64,000 bases of DNA, taken from assembly GCA_012103255.1 (NCBI GenBank), contig WLXD01000005.1, positions 124,001-188,000 on the forward strand, read 5' to 3'. Below, piece after piece: positions 36,413-46,080 of the stretch (position 1 is its first letter; each line of letters opens with the position of its first letter). The notes beneath the pieces were generated by a model. That model searched no databases, was not told the DNA's origin, and worked only from the letters and a program-made list of their open reading frames with translations. The position numbers and the translations under genes are program-made. The DNA comes from Acidobacteriota bacterium (GTDB taxonomy: Bacteria > Acidobacteriota > UBA890 > WLXD01).

Positions 36413-39400
36413 GTGTGGCGTCTATCCAGACTTACGATTAACGGCTTCAAGTCGTTCGCTGACCGGGCCGAGCTGGTTTTTCCCGAGGGCATTACTGCTG
36501 TCGTCGGGCCGAACGGGTGCGGCAAGAGCAATATTTCCGACGCCATCGTGTGGGCTCTCGGCGAGCAGAGCACGAGTGCGCTTCGTGCGCAGCAGATGCG
36601 CGACGTGATCTTCCAGGGGAGCTCGGGGCGCAAGCCAAAGGGCGCCGCGGAAGTCACTCTCCACCTCACGGTCCGCGACAAGGTTGAGGATCCGGCAGAC
36701 CAACTGGTGCTGGGCGTCGCAGAGGATGGCGGTGAGATCCGAGTCGCGATTGAAGGCGCGGAAGTGGATCTCGGCGACTCGACGCCTGCGACGGCTGATG
36801 GAGACGCGGTAGCGGTCGAGCCACAAGGCCCAGCGACTGGCATCGCCGTGGCCGACTATCCCGAAGACGAGTTGTCGGTTACTCGCCGACTCTTGCGTTC
36901 CGGCGACAGCGAATACCTGCTCAACGGCAAGAAGTGCCTGTTGCGCGATATTCGCGAGCGCCTGCTGGGCACGGGTCTCGGCTTCCGAACGTGCTTCACG
37001 ATCGGGCAGGGAAAGATCGACCAGATTCTTTCGGCCGCACCTATGGAGCGCCGGCAGCCTATCGAAGAGGCAGCTGGCATCTCGCTCTACCGGCGTCGCC
37101 GCCATTCAACGAACCTGAAACTCGAAGCCACCGCCCAAGACCTTGCGCGAGTGCAGGACATCTGCGACGAGGTCGCGCGTCAGATGCGCAGCCTGAAGCG
37201 TCAGGCCGGACGTGCGAAGAAATACCGCGCGCTGCGCGATCAGCTCCGCACGACCGAGTACATCTGGTTCGGTCATCGACTTCGCGAAGTGGAGTCGGCC
37301 CGCGATGTTGTGAAGGCCGAGCAGCAGGCCGCCGCGATGGGCGAAGAAGTTGCGCGTGAGCGTATGGAGTTCGCTACCCGCGAGTGGGAGCAGGCACGAC
37401 GTGCATGGCGAGAGCAGCGCCAGCTCCAGACGCGACGCAGGCAGGAGCTGTACAACGCTCAGGTGCAGCAGGAACGCGCCAAGGCAGAGTCGACCCGTCA
37501 GCGCGATCGCGCGGCATTCGCGATCCAGCGCCTCGAGGACGCCGAGCGCAAGATCGTGGAGATCAGAGAGCAACGTGCGGGCGATGCGGAGATTGTCGAT
37601 GCGCGTCGTCGTGCGTCCGCCGAGGCCGACCAGGCAGCGCATGCGGCGGAACGCATGCATCAGGAGACCGCCGAGCGCCTCGATCCGGTTACCCACTTCG
37701 AGCCGGCCCCCGTACCGGAATCCGAACGCGAGACCACCCTGGAGATCCACTCGCTGGCAGCCAGCGTCGAGGTGGCTGACCAGTATCGTGGGGCGGTTGC
37801 CCTCGTTCTCGGTCGGCGTCTGACGCTTCCATTGCTGGACGATGAGCAAGTCGGCCCGTGGCTCGACTACGTCGCTGATCGGCGTGGCGTTACGGGCGGA
37901 TTGCGCCATCCAGGCGTGGCCGTGACCACAGAGTTGCCAGCCGGGGTAGACGCGGTCCCGTTGCTTGACTACGTGAAAGGCGCCAACGACGTCGCGCAAG
38001 CGGTGCTGTCAGACCTACTGTCGGGGATCTGGCTGGTCACCGATGCAGATGCTGTGATGCAGTACTCGGCGGACTATCCAGGACACGGCTTCGTGGACGC
38101 GTCGGGTAGCGCCTGGGCACGAGGCGCCGAGTTCCGTCGGCGGCAGGGCACCACCGACGTCGATGCTATCTCCGAAGGGCGGCGTGCTACGCGCCTGCGT
38201 ATGAAACAGACCGAGGACGCCGCGCCCGAAGCCGTCGGACCGCCTCCCGAGGAGGTCGAAGCCGCGCGGATTCAGGTGGAACAGGCTGCTACGGCATTGC
38301 GCTCAGCGCGAGCCCAGGCCGCGGCCGCCGCACGCGAGTACCAGGTGTCGGAGGCTGGCCTCAAGCGTCTCGATAGCGAGATCCGCCGGCTTGATGAGGA
38401 GTGCGAGGCGCTACGGCGCACCAAACTCGACGCGGATACGCGAGCTGGCAATGCTGATGTCGAGGCGGAATCGTCGGCGAAGCGAACCACCGAACTGGAG
38501 GGCGCGCTAGCGAACGAAGAGACCGAGGCCAGCGCGGACGAGGAAGGCCAGCTCGGCGGGCTCGAGGCCGCGGTGAGCGCGGGACGCCGTGAGACGGAGC
38601 GCGCGCAGTCGCGCCGTGCCGGCTCGGAGGTACGAGCCGCGGAGGTCCGCGTCGAGCGCAACCACCTGCAGCAGCAGGTGCGCGAGCGTCTCGACAAGGA
38701 GCCTCACAAGTTGCTTCGCGAACTGGCCGAGACCGAGGCTGCGCAGGCAGAAGCTGGAGAGTCCACGCCGGCGCCGAACCTGCATGAGCTCGATCGGACC
38801 ATCCGCGACGTGCGGAACCAGATCGATCGACTGGGCCCGGTGAACCTCGTGGCGTACGACGACTACGAGACGCAAAAGGACCGATTCGAGGATCTCGATG
38901 GTCAGCGCCGCGACCTGGTTCAAGCCGCGGACAACCTGCGGGCTGCAATTCGCAAGATTGACGGTGACTGCGTGCAGAGGTTCGCCGACGCCTTCGACGC
39001 TATCGACGGCTACTTCAACCGCATCTTCCGGCAGCTCTTCGGCGGTGGCCGCGCCGGCATGCGACTGGAGAATCCGGAAGACCCGCTCAACAGCGGCATC
39101 GAGATCATGGCGCAGCCGCCGGGCAAGACCCTTCAGAGCATCCGTTTGATGTCGGGCGGCGAACGATCGCTCATCGCGTTGGCGCTGATGTTCGCGATCT
39201 TCGAGTACCATCCGGCGCCGTTCTGCATCCTGGACGAGGCCGACGCGGCTCTCGACGAGCGCAATGTCGGTCGCTTCGTGCAGGCGCTGCACCATTTCCA
39301 GGAGCGCGCGCAGTTCATCATGATCACGCACAACAAGCGCAGCATGGAAGTGGCTGATCTGCTCTACGGCGTGACGATGGCCGAGACCGGTGTTTCCAAA

Positions 39401-39424
39401 CTGGTATCGGTGTCGCTCAACTAG
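36413..39424 (+). CDS. smc: chromosome segregation protein SMC, short-armed
   Basis: ATPase of the SMC-ScpAB condensin. 1003 residues against about 1180 usually. N-head with GPNGCGKS (32-39) and, at about 86-154, a roughly 55-residue acidic/Ala-rich insert absent in B. subtilis SMC; first coiled arm about 225-440; hinge about 444-585; second arm about 600-805; C-head with MSGGERS and ILDEADAALDE. Both arms are about 90-100 residues shorter than usual. GTG start with GGGGAGG upstream. scpA and scpB are in the same window at 51.7-53.1 kb. I regard it as SMC rather than RecN because of the hinge and head motifs. Confidence 0.92.
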   Translation: MWRLSRLTINGFKSFADRAELVFPEGITAVVGPNGCGKSNISDAIVWALGEQSTSALRAQQMRDVIFQGSSGRKPKGAAEVTLHLTVRDKVEDPADQLVLGVAEDGGEIRVAIEGAEVDLGDSTPATADGDAVAVEPQGPATGIAVADYPEDELSVTRRLLRSGDSEYLLNGKKCLLRDIRERLLGTGLGFRTCFTIGQGKIDQILSAAPMERRQPIEEAAGISLYRRRRHSTNLKLEATAQDLARVQDICDEVARQMRSLKRQAGRAKKYRALRDQLRTTEYIWFGHRLREVESARDVVKAEQQAAAMGEEVARERMEFATREWEQARRAWREQRQLQTRRRQELYNAQVQQERAKAESTRQRDRAAFAIQRLEDAERKIVEIREQRAGDAEIVDARRRASAEADQAAHAAERMHQETAERLDPVTHFEPAPVPESERETTLEIHSLAASVEVADQYRGAVALVLGRRLTLPLLDDEQVGPWLDYVADRRGVTGGLRHPGVAVTTELPAGVDAVPLLDYVKGANDVAQAVLSDLLSGIWLVTDADAVMQYSADYPGHGFVDASGSAWARGAEFRRRQGTTDVDAISEGRRATRLRMKQTEDAAPEAVGPPPEEVEAARIQVEQAATALRSARAQAAAAAREYQVSEAGLKRLDSEIRRLDEECEALRRTKLDADTRAGNADVEAESSAKRTTELEGALANEETEASADEEGQLGGLEAAVSAGRRETERAQSRRAGSEVRAAEVRVERNHLQQQVRERLDKEPHKLLRELAETEAAQAEAGESTPAPNLHELDRTIRDVRNQIDRLGPVNLVAYDDYETQKDRFEDLDGQRRDLVQAADNLRAAIRKIDGDCVQRFADAFDAIDGYFNRIFRQLFGGGRAGMRLENPEDPLNSGIEIMAQPPGKTLQSIRLMSGGERSLIALALMFAIFEYHPAPFCILDEADAALDERNVGRFVQALHHFQERAQFIMITHNKRSMEVADLLYGVTMAETGVSKLVSVSLN

Positions 39425-39453
39425 ACCGCGCGCCAGGTCGGTCTACACGAGTC

Positions 39454-40152
39454 ATGTACGATCCTGTGGTGAGAATCCCATCGCGCTCGATGGTTCCTGT
39501 GGCCTTGTTGCTTGCGGCCGGAACTCTGTCATGTGCAACCACAGGTGCGAGTGCGCCGACTGCTCCCTCGACGCAATCCGATGGTCCGCCCATCATCCAG
39601 CCAGGCGCACCCGGGCAGCCCAGCCGGCAGATCACTCGTGCCGAAGCCACCGATCTGTCCGCGATCGAGCACACGGCTGCTGATGTCCGGTTCATGCAGG
39701 GAATGATCGGGCATCACGCGCAGGCCCTCGCGATGGCCGAGCCAGCTTCAGATCGCGGCGGAAGCGACGGGGTGAAGCTGCTCGCACAGCGGATCGACCT
39801 TTCGCAACAAGACGAGATCCGCATGATGCAGGAGTGGCTGGCGGCGCGCGGGGAAGATGTCCCGTCCGTCGACCACTCGCACAGCGGAATGCTCATGCCC
39901 GGAATGCTCACGCCCGAGCAGATGGCTGAGCTCTTGGCGGCACGTGGTGCCGACTTCGACACGCTTTTTCTAAGGTTCATGATCCAACACCACAACGGTG
40001 CTTTGACGATGGTGAACGACCTCCTTGCGCAGCCTGCCGCTGGCCAAGAGACGACGATCGCCGCTTTCATTGCCGATGTTGTCGCAGACCAGCGCGCGGA
40101 AATGGACCGTATGGCGGCCATGCTGCGCGATATGCCCGAAGAGGAACGATGA
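39454..40152 (+). CDS. DUF305 lipoprotein, possible metal-binding
   Basis: 232 residues with a lipobox at Cys27 (LSCATT), a Pro/Ser-rich linker (30-60), then a DUF305 helical domain. The helices carry His and Met in pairs: MQGMIGHHAQAL, DHSHSGMLMPGM and MIQHHNGALTM. Some DUF305 proteins (CopM in cyanobacteria) bind copper, and these residues suit Cu or another soft metal. ATG at 39454 chosen; an ATG at 39490 would give a shorter leader with the lipobox kept. Its stop overlaps the propeller gene (ATGA). Confidence 0.85.
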   Translation: MYDPVVRIPSRSMVPVALLLAAGTLSCATTGASAPTAPSTQSDGPPIIQPGAPGQPSRQITRAEATDLSAIEHTAADVRFMQGMIGHHAQALAMAEPASDRGGSDGVKLLAQRIDLSQQDEIRMMQEWLAARGEDVPSVDHSHSGMLMPGMLTPEQMAELLAARGADFDTLFLRFMIQHHNGALTMVNDLLAQPAAGQETTIAAFIADVVADQRAEMDRMAAMLRDMPEEER

Positions 40153-42062
40153 CTCTGCAGATCGCTCGCCCAGTTGTTCTCCTGCTCTGCGCTTCGCTTC
40201 TTGGCGGCGTATCGGTTTCATCCGCACAGTCTCAGCAGTCAGACGATCGTGTCGGTCTGGCAGCCGGCTTCCGCGATGCTGGGGTGGCGGCTCGGAACAT
40301 TGAACTCGTGCGTACATTGGCCAAGCCAGACGGCTTCTTCGATCCGGAGGCACCGGCCGGACGCCCGCGCCGGCCACCGGTACCGGATCCGCCGGCTGAT
40401 GCCGCCGCCGACGCCGAAGCACAGCCTGCAGCTCCGCAGCCCCCCGCGCCGGGCAGCGGCCTCAGCTACACAAACACCGACTTCGCATTTCAGGGCGACC
40501 ATCTATTCCTGGGCAACTACCACGGCTTCAACGTCTACAGCATCGAGGATCCGACCCGCGCTGAGCTGGCGGCTTCGATCGTCTGCCCGGGCGGACAGGG
40601 GGACGTGTCGGTATACGGCAACCTGTTGTTCATGTCCGTGCAGGACACGCGGGCGCGGCTTGATTGCGGCGTCCAGGGTGTCGCCGAGCCGGTGAGTCCG
40701 GAACGGTTCCGCGGTGTCCGGATCTTCGACATCAGCGACCTGCGGGCGCCGCAGCAGGTTGCTGCCGTCCAGACCTGCCGTGGTTCGCACACGCACACGT
40801 TGATCGTCGATCCCGATGATGACGCGAACGTCTTTCTCTACAACTCCGGTACGAGTTCGGTGCGTCCTGGCCAGGAATTGGCGGGCTGTGTTGGCGCCCC
40901 AGACCCGGATGCCGAGGAGAGTGCAGAGGAGGATCCAGACGCACCGGTGGACCCGAATACATCGTTATTCTCGATCGACGTCATCCAGGTCCCTCTCGCG
41001 GAGCCTGAGCGCTCCCGCATCGTCAGCAGCCCCCGCGTCTTCGCGAATCTCGAGACGGGCGACATCTCGGGACTATGGCCCGGCGGCGACCACGGTCAGG
41101 GGACCCAGAGCTCACGTGAGACCCGACAGTGTCACGACATCACGGCCTACCCGGAGATGGGCCTGGCCGCCGGCGCGTGTTCAGGGAACGGAATCTTGCT
41201 CGACATCTCCGACCCGGTGAACCCGGTGCGGATCGATCACGTTGTTGATGACGCCTTCGCGTTCTGGCACTCGGCGACGTTCAACAACGACGGCACGAAG
41301 ATCGTGTTCACCGACGAGTGGGGTGGCGGCTCGCGGCCACGCTGCCGCGCCAGCGACCCGAAGACCTGGGGTGCCAACGCGATCTTCGACATCGTCGACG
41401 GCAAGATGAGGTTCAAGGGCTACTACAAGCTGCCGGCGCCGCAAACGGAGCAGGAGAACTGCGTGGCTCACAACGGCTCGCTGATCCCGGTGCCGGGCCG
41501 CGACATCATGGTGCAGGGCTGGTACCAGGGTGGCCTGTCGATCTACGACTTCTCTGATTCCGCCCACGCGGTCGAGATCGCCTACTTCGATCGCGGGCCT
41601 GTGGACGCGAACGACCTTATCTCCGGCGGCTACTGGTCCGCGTACTGGTACAACGGTCACGTTTACGGTGCCGAAATTGCTCGTGGTCTGGACGTCTTCC
41701 GCTTGCTGCCGAGCGAACATCTGTCGCAGAACGAGATCGATGCCGCGGCCCTGGCGACAGCAAACGAGGTCAATGTTCAACATCAGCAGCAGGTGAGCTG
41801 GCCTGACGTTCCCGTGGTTGCCCGCGCCTACATGGATCAGCTTGAGCGAGGCCATGGAATCGGTATGGACCGGCTCACGGCAGTAGGCGATGCGCTCGAC
41901 CGTGTGGAGAGTGGAGTCGGGGAGTCGACCGCGATGAAAGCTGACCTCGACCAGCTTGCAGCAGACCTTCAGGCCGACTCGGAGGAGGCGTTCGCCTTGA
42001 ACCAGAGTCGCCTCGTGCTGCTTGCCGGGACGCTGAGCGGTATCGCAGCCGAGTTGCGGTAG
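40149..42062 (+). CDS. LVIVD-type beta-propeller protein, exported
   Basis: 637 residues with a signal peptide ending near SSAQ. After a Pro/Ala linker (about 70-100), repeated blades carry patterns such as GVRIFDISD, GILLDISDPVNPV and GLSIYDFSD, characteristic of LVIVD propellers. His- and Cys-containing loops recur (CRGSHTHT, CHDITAY, CVAHNG). The last 110 residues are helical. Starts inside the DUF305 stop (ATGA), so the two exported proteins are made together and probably work together. Ligand not known. Confidence 0.8.
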   Translation: MTLQIARPVVLLLCASLLGGVSVSSAQSQQSDDRVGLAAGFRDAGVAARNIELVRTLAKPDGFFDPEAPAGRPRRPPVPDPPADAAADAEAQPAAPQPPAPGSGLSYTNTDFAFQGDHLFLGNYHGFNVYSIEDPTRAELAASIVCPGGQGDVSVYGNLLFMSVQDTRARLDCGVQGVAEPVSPERFRGVRIFDISDLRAPQQVAAVQTCRGSHTHTLIVDPDDDANVFLYNSGTSSVRPGQELAGCVGAPDPDAEESAEEDPDAPVDPNTSLFSIDVIQVPLAEPERSRIVSSPRVFANLETGDISGLWPGGDHGQGTQSSRETRQCHDITAYPEMGLAAGACSGNGILLDISDPVNPVRIDHVVDDAFAFWHSATFNNDGTKIVFTDEWGGGSRPRCRASDPKTWGANAIFDIVDGKMRFKGYYKLPAPQTEQENCVAHNGSLIPVPGRDIMVQGWYQGGLSIYDFSDSAHAVEIAYFDRGPVDANDLISGGYWSAYWYNGHVYGAEIARGLDVFRLLPSEHLSQNEIDAAALATANEVNVQHQQQVSWPDVPVVARAYMDQLERGHGIGMDRLTAVGDALDRVESGVGESTAMKADLDQLAADLQADSEEAFALNQSRLVLLAGTLSGIAAELR

Positions 42063-42108
42063 CCGACTCGTTACGCAGCCGCGCCTGTCCATTGGCGCAC
42101 GCGGTCGA

Positions 42109-42876
42109 TCAGTCGGGCTCGATCCATGCCTGGATGCGATCGCCCACCGCTCCGAGGGTTGCGGTCGCGGCGCGCCAGTCTCGCTGGGCATTGCGCAGCG
42201 CCATGAAGCCAGCGAGCCACGGGGTACTTGACCCCGCGGCGGCGCGTGCCCACTTGCCCCAGCGGACGGCACCGTCCGGGCGGAGGATCTCGTGTCGTGG
42301 TCGCGGCAACGGATTGTCCGCTCGATCGGACACAACGCGTACCGCGGCAAACGGGATGGTCATCGCCTGGGCGAGCCTGGCCCACGCGCCTCCTTCCATC
42401 TCGACCAACTGGGCTCCTGCGGCCAGAAGAGGTTCCCGTGCCACTGCATCGCCGACCGAGGTGTCCACGGTGGCGGTCACTGCCTCGGTGGCTCGCAGCT
42501 CCGCCAGGCTTGCACGCAACGGGGGAGGGAGCGGAGCCGCGGTGTGCGCATACTCGCCGACCCACGTTGACGTTACGAAGCACTGACCGGGAAGCGCGGT
42601 TTGGTCGAGCCCGCCCGCGAAACCCACGTTGAGAACAAAGTCTGGTCGGGTAGCTTCGATCGCCGCTCGCGCCGCGGCGTCCCCGCCACGGCCGACGCCC
42701 GCGACGCGGACGGACGCCGGCCTCCGACCGGGCTCCGGGAAGAGCACAGCCGCCTCGATCTCGGCGGCAACCAGGATCAACGTGTTTTCCGGAGCGGCGA
42801 TGGTTCGCACGTGTCGAGCGTTGGCCGGCAGGTCGGTGCGGCGAGGGCTAAGGTGGTCCGCACTAAGGTATTCCAC
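42109..42876 (-). CDS. nucleoside phosphorylase/MTAN-family protein
   Basis: About 255 residues of the PNP/UDP phosphorylase superfamily: ILVAAEIEAAVLF at the start, LNVGFAGGLD (phosphate loop region) and LVEMEGGAWA, the ribose-binding MEG motif of MTA/SAH nucleosidases, then RVVSDRADN. Could act in purine salvage, as a futalosine hydrolase or as a hopanoid-linked phosphorylase. Start uncertain: GTG at 42876 or GTG at 42810; neither has a Shine-Dalgarno site. Divergent from recG with only 30 bp between the longer start and recG. Confidence 0.8.
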   Translation of the reverse strand: MEYLSADHLSPRRTDLPANARHVRTIAAPENTLILVAAEIEAAVLFPEPGRRPASVRVAGVGRGGDAAARAAIEATRPDFVLNVGFAGGLDQTALPGQCFVTSTWVGEYAHTAAPLPPPLRASLAELRATEAVTATVDTSVGDAVAREPLLAAGAQLVEMEGGAWARLAQAMTIPFAAVRVVSDRADNPLPRPRHEILRPDGAVRWGKWARAAAGSSTPWLAGFMALRNAQRDWRAATATLGAVGDRIQAWIEPD

Positions 42877-42906
42877 TCGTTTGCTTGTGACAGACAGGAC
42901 AACGCT

Positions 42907-44991
42907 GTGTCGCTGGAACTGGATGATTCCGTCGGAGAAGTAGCTGGCGTGGGGCCAGCACGCGCGGAAGAGCTGCGCGCAGCCGGCATCCTGACCGTCG
43001 GCGATCTTCTGTCGTATCTGCCGATGCGATACGAAGATCGTTCCGTTCGAACGCCCGTGTCCGATCTACGGCCGGGGATGCGAACCGGAGTCGACGTCGA
43101 GGTGCTGAGCGTGAGGCGGAAGGGCCGCCCCGGCCCCCGAAGAGCCACGGAAGCGATGGTGGCGGACGATACCGGCGAGGCCCTGGCGATCTGGTTCAAT
43201 CAGCCATACATGGCCACGCGTTTTGAGAAAGGCGATCGCGCGCATCTCTTCGGGCCAGTGGACGAGTACAAGGGCGCAATCCAGTTGATCAACCCGGTGG
43301 CAGCCGACAATGCCGATTCGCCTCACCTCGGGCGCCCCGTCCCTATCTATCGCCGAATCGGTTCGCTGGGCCCCGGGATCCTGCGTCGTCTCGTGAGTAG
43401 CGCACTCGATCAGCTGGCGGCCGACCAGCAGCGCCTCCCGGCCGAAGTGACTACGCAACTGGGCCTGATTCCGATGCGCGATGCTCTGCGCGAGTTGCAC
43501 TACCCGCCCACGGGCGCTGATCTGGCGCTGTGGGAGGATCTGCGATCCGACGCGCATCGTGCTCTCGCGATGGCCGAGTTGATCGACTTCCAGACAGTGC
43601 TGGGACTGCAGCGCCAGCGCGACGAGATCGAGCCCGGGATCGCACGGTTGCTCACAGCGGCGGCTGTCGATGGTGTCGTCAGTGAGTTCCCCTTCACTCT
43701 TACCGAAGCGCAGTCTCGGGTCCTGAGAGAGGTGTGCGACGACCTCAGCGCGGACTACGCGATGCATCGCCTGGTCCAGGGCGACGTGGGCTGCGGCAAG
43801 ACCGCAGTGCTCGGCGCGGCCGCGCTCGCCGTGGCCCTGCAGGGGGAACAGGTTGCGGTCCTGGCGCCGACCGAGATCCTCGCTCGGCAGCACAGTGTCA
43901 CGCTCGGAACGTGGGGAGCGGCGCTCGGCGTGGACGTCCTGACGCTGCTCGGGGCGGACCCGAAGCCGACTCGTGCCGCCGCTGCGCAGCGCCTGCGCGA
44001 AGGTGGCCCGTTGCTCGTCGTGGGGACACACGCACTATTGCAGGACTCGGTGGAGTTCGAGCGGCTCGGGCTCGTGGTGATCGATGAGCAGCACAGGTTT
44101 GGCGTCGGGCAGCGCGCTGCCTTGCGTGCCAAGGGGCGCCTACAGGGGACGCAACCCGACTTGCTGGTCACCACGGCAACCCCGATCCCGCGCAGCCTGG
44201 CGTTGACGATCTACGGGGACCTCGATGTCAGTCGGATCGACGAGATGCCGCCGGGCCGGTCTCCGGTCGCAACTCGTCGCCTCGAGCGCGATGAATGGCC
44301 CACACTCATCGACCGGCTGCGCGCCGTGATCGAGAGCGACGCACGCGCGTTCGTGGTGGCCCCGGCAATCGAGTCGGAAGAAGACGGACCGGAGACACTT
44401 GCGACCGTTCAGGCGGTCGCGAAGCGGCTCTCCGAGGAGCTTGGCTCCGATGTTGTGGCGATCCTGCACGGTCGTCAGGATTCGGAGACTCGTGAATCCA
44501 CGATTGAGGACTTCTCGCAGGGCAAGCGGCCCGTGCTCGTTGCGACCACCGTGATCGAGGTCGGACTCGACATACCCGCTGCGACTTTGATGGTCGTGGT
44601 GCAGGCGGAGCGCTTCGGCCTAGCGCAGCTCCATCAGTTGCGAGGCCGCGTCGGGCGCGGCGAGCGGAACGGTGAGTGTTGGTTGATGGTCAGTTCTGAC
44701 ATCACGCCGACGGCCGCCGCGCGCATCGAAACGTTGTGCGAGACCAACGACGGCTTCGTGGTGGCCGAGAGCGATCTCGAGTTGCGCGGCGCCGGCGAAC
44801 TGCTCGGCTACCGCCAGACGGGTCCGTTCGGCTTTCGCATCGCCAACCCGCGTCTGCATGCCGACTGGCTCCGGGATGCGCACCAGGTTGCGTTGGAGTT
44901 GGCTCGGGTGGACACGACGGCAGCTCTTGAGTATCGGGAACGCCTGCGATCGACCTGGCGAACCCGCACTCGACTCGCGCGAGCGGGCTGA
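42907..44991 (+). CDS. recG: ATP-dependent DNA helicase RecG
   Basis: Branch-migrating helicase acting on stalled forks and Holliday junctions. 694 residues from the GTG at 42907, the family length; the frame is open to 42601, but those codons cover the divergent gene and do not match RecG. N-terminal wedge OB-fold (about 60-180), Walker A GDVGCGKT at 292-299, DEQH at 393-396, ATPIPRS (motif III) and RGRVGRG (motif VI). AGGA lies eight bases before the start. It overlaps rsmD (TGATG). Confidence 0.95.
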   Translation: MSLELDDSVGEVAGVGPARAEELRAAGILTVGDLLSYLPMRYEDRSVRTPVSDLRPGMRTGVDVEVLSVRRKGRPGPRRATEAMVADDTGEALAIWFNQPYMATRFEKGDRAHLFGPVDEYKGAIQLINPVAADNADSPHLGRPVPIYRRIGSLGPGILRRLVSSALDQLAADQQRLPAEVTTQLGLIPMRDALRELHYPPTGADLALWEDLRSDAHRALAMAELIDFQTVLGLQRQRDEIEPGIARLLTAAAVDGVVSEFPFTLTEAQSRVLREVCDDLSADYAMHRLVQGDVGCGKTAVLGAAALAVALQGEQVAVLAPTEILARQHSVTLGTWGAALGVDVLTLLGADPKPTRAAAAQRLREGGPLLVVGTHALLQDSVEFERLGLVVIDEQHRFGVGQRAALRAKGRLQGTQPDLLVTTATPIPRSLALTIYGDLDVSRIDEMPPGRSPVATRRLERDEWPTLIDRLRAVIESDARAFVVAPAIESEEDGPETLATVQAVAKRLSEELGSDVVAILHGRQDSETRESTIEDFSQGKRPVLVATTVIEVGLDIPAATLMVVVQAERFGLAQLHQLRGRVGRGERNGECWLMVSSDITPTAAARIETLCETNDGFVVAESDLELRGAGELLGYRQTGPFGFRIANPRLHADWLRDAHQVALELARVDTTAALEYRERLRSTWRTRTRLARAG

Positions 44992-45554
44992 TGCGGATCA
45001 TCGCGGGCAGCGTGCGCGGCACTCGTCTGCAGGTGGCTGATGTGCCGGGGCTGCGACCCACGGGAGATCGGCAGCGCGAGACTCTGTTCAATGTTATCCG
45101 CGAGGTGCTGCCCGACGCAGAGGTCCTGGACCTCTTCGCGGGCACAGGAGCGCTCGGACTCGAGGCCCTGAGCCGAGGTGGTCGCGAAGCGACCTTTGTT
45201 GAAAGCAGCCGGAAGGCCGTCGCGATGTTGCATCTCAACATCGCCAAGTGCGGTTTCGAGAGCGCGTCGAAGGTGATTCAGAGCGAGGCAATCAAAGGAC
45301 TGCGACGCATCGCAGAACATGGCCAGACGTTTGATCTGGTCTTCGCCGATCCACCCTGGGCGGCAGATAGCACCCAGGCCTGGCTCGATTCGCTCGCCGC
45401 GGTGACGCGGGCGGAAGCGCTGCTGTGTCTGGAGCGCGAGAGCGGTACGGAAGTGGGGCAACACGCTGCCTGGGAGCCGCGCCGCGTGCTTGGTATCGGC
45501 GAGACTACGTTCCATTTGCTGACCCGAATAGTGCCCTCTCACGCTGACTGCTAA
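44991..45554 (+). CDS. rsmD: 16S rRNA (guanine966-N2)-methyltransferase
   Basis: 187-residue AdoMet methyltransferase modifying G966 of 16S rRNA. Seen: MRIIAGSVRG, RPTGDRQRETLFN, the AdoMet loop LDLFAGTGALGLEALSRG, and catalytic DPPW where most relatives have DPPY or DPPF. The ATG shares a base with the recG stop. Followed 46 bp later by coaD, a conserved pair. Confidence 0.94.
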   Translation: MRIIAGSVRGTRLQVADVPGLRPTGDRQRETLFNVIREVLPDAEVLDLFAGTGALGLEALSRGGREATFVESSRKAVAMLHLNIAKCGFESASKVIQSEAIKGLRRIAEHGQTFDLVFADPPWAADSTQAWLDSLAAVTRAEALLCLERESGTEVGQHAAWEPRRVLGIGETTFHLLTRIVPSHADC

Positions 45555-45600
45555 AGTGCGTCATTGGTCGTGATCGATCTTCGATGAAGGGGGCAGCAGC

Positions 45601-46080
45601 GTGCGCACGGCGATTTATCCAGGATCGTTCGATCCTCCGACCAACGGGCATCTCGACCTGATCGAGCGGGCACGGGCTGTGTTTGACCGTGTCGTGGTAG
45701 CGGTGTTGCGGAACCCCCGCAAGGAACCGATGTTCACCGTGGAAGAGCGTGTGGAAATGCTGCGCGAGGTCACTTCAGGAGATCCCGGTGTCGACGTCGA
45801 GGGATTCGACGGTCTTCTGGTGGACATGGCCCGCACGCACAGAGCCCAGGCGATCATTCGCGGTTTGCGCGCGGTGTCGGATTTCGAATTTGAGTTTCAG
45901 ATGGCCCTGATGAACCGTCGACTCGACGACAATGTCGAGACGTTGTTCATGGTTCCCCATCAGGCCTATACCTATCTTTCGTCCAGTTTGATCAAAGAAG
46001 TCGCGGGCCTCGGTGGGGCGGTGGATGAGCTCGTTCCGCCCGAGGTTCTCACCCGACTCCAGGAACGTTTCAAGCGATGA
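45601..46080 (+). CDS. coaD: phosphopantetheine adenylyltransferase
   Basis: 159-residue nucleotidyltransferase for the fourth step of CoA synthesis. PGSFDPPTNGH contains the TxGH motif (14-17), and the ISSS/T-like loop near the end reads YLSSSLIKEV. GTG start with AGGGGG seven bases upstream. Its stop overlaps the aminotransferase gene (ATGA). Confidence 0.97.
   Translation: MRTAIYPGSFDPPTNGHLDLIERARAVFDRVVVAVLRNPRKEPMFTVEERVEMLREVTSGDPGVDVEGFDGLLVDMARTHRAQAIIRGLRAVSDFEFEFQMALMNRRLDDNVETLFMVPHQAYTYLSSSLIKEVAGLGGAVDELVPPEVLTRLQERFKR

Noticed and set aside
42071-42583. 170-codon minus-strand frame at the phosphorylase gene
   Set aside because: Overlaps the phosphorylase-family gene in another frame; Arg/Gly-rich with no motif.
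42601-42906. Longer N-terminus for RecG
   Set aside because: The extra 102 codons are antisense to the phosphorylase-family gene and do not match RecG; GTG at 42907 gives normal length.
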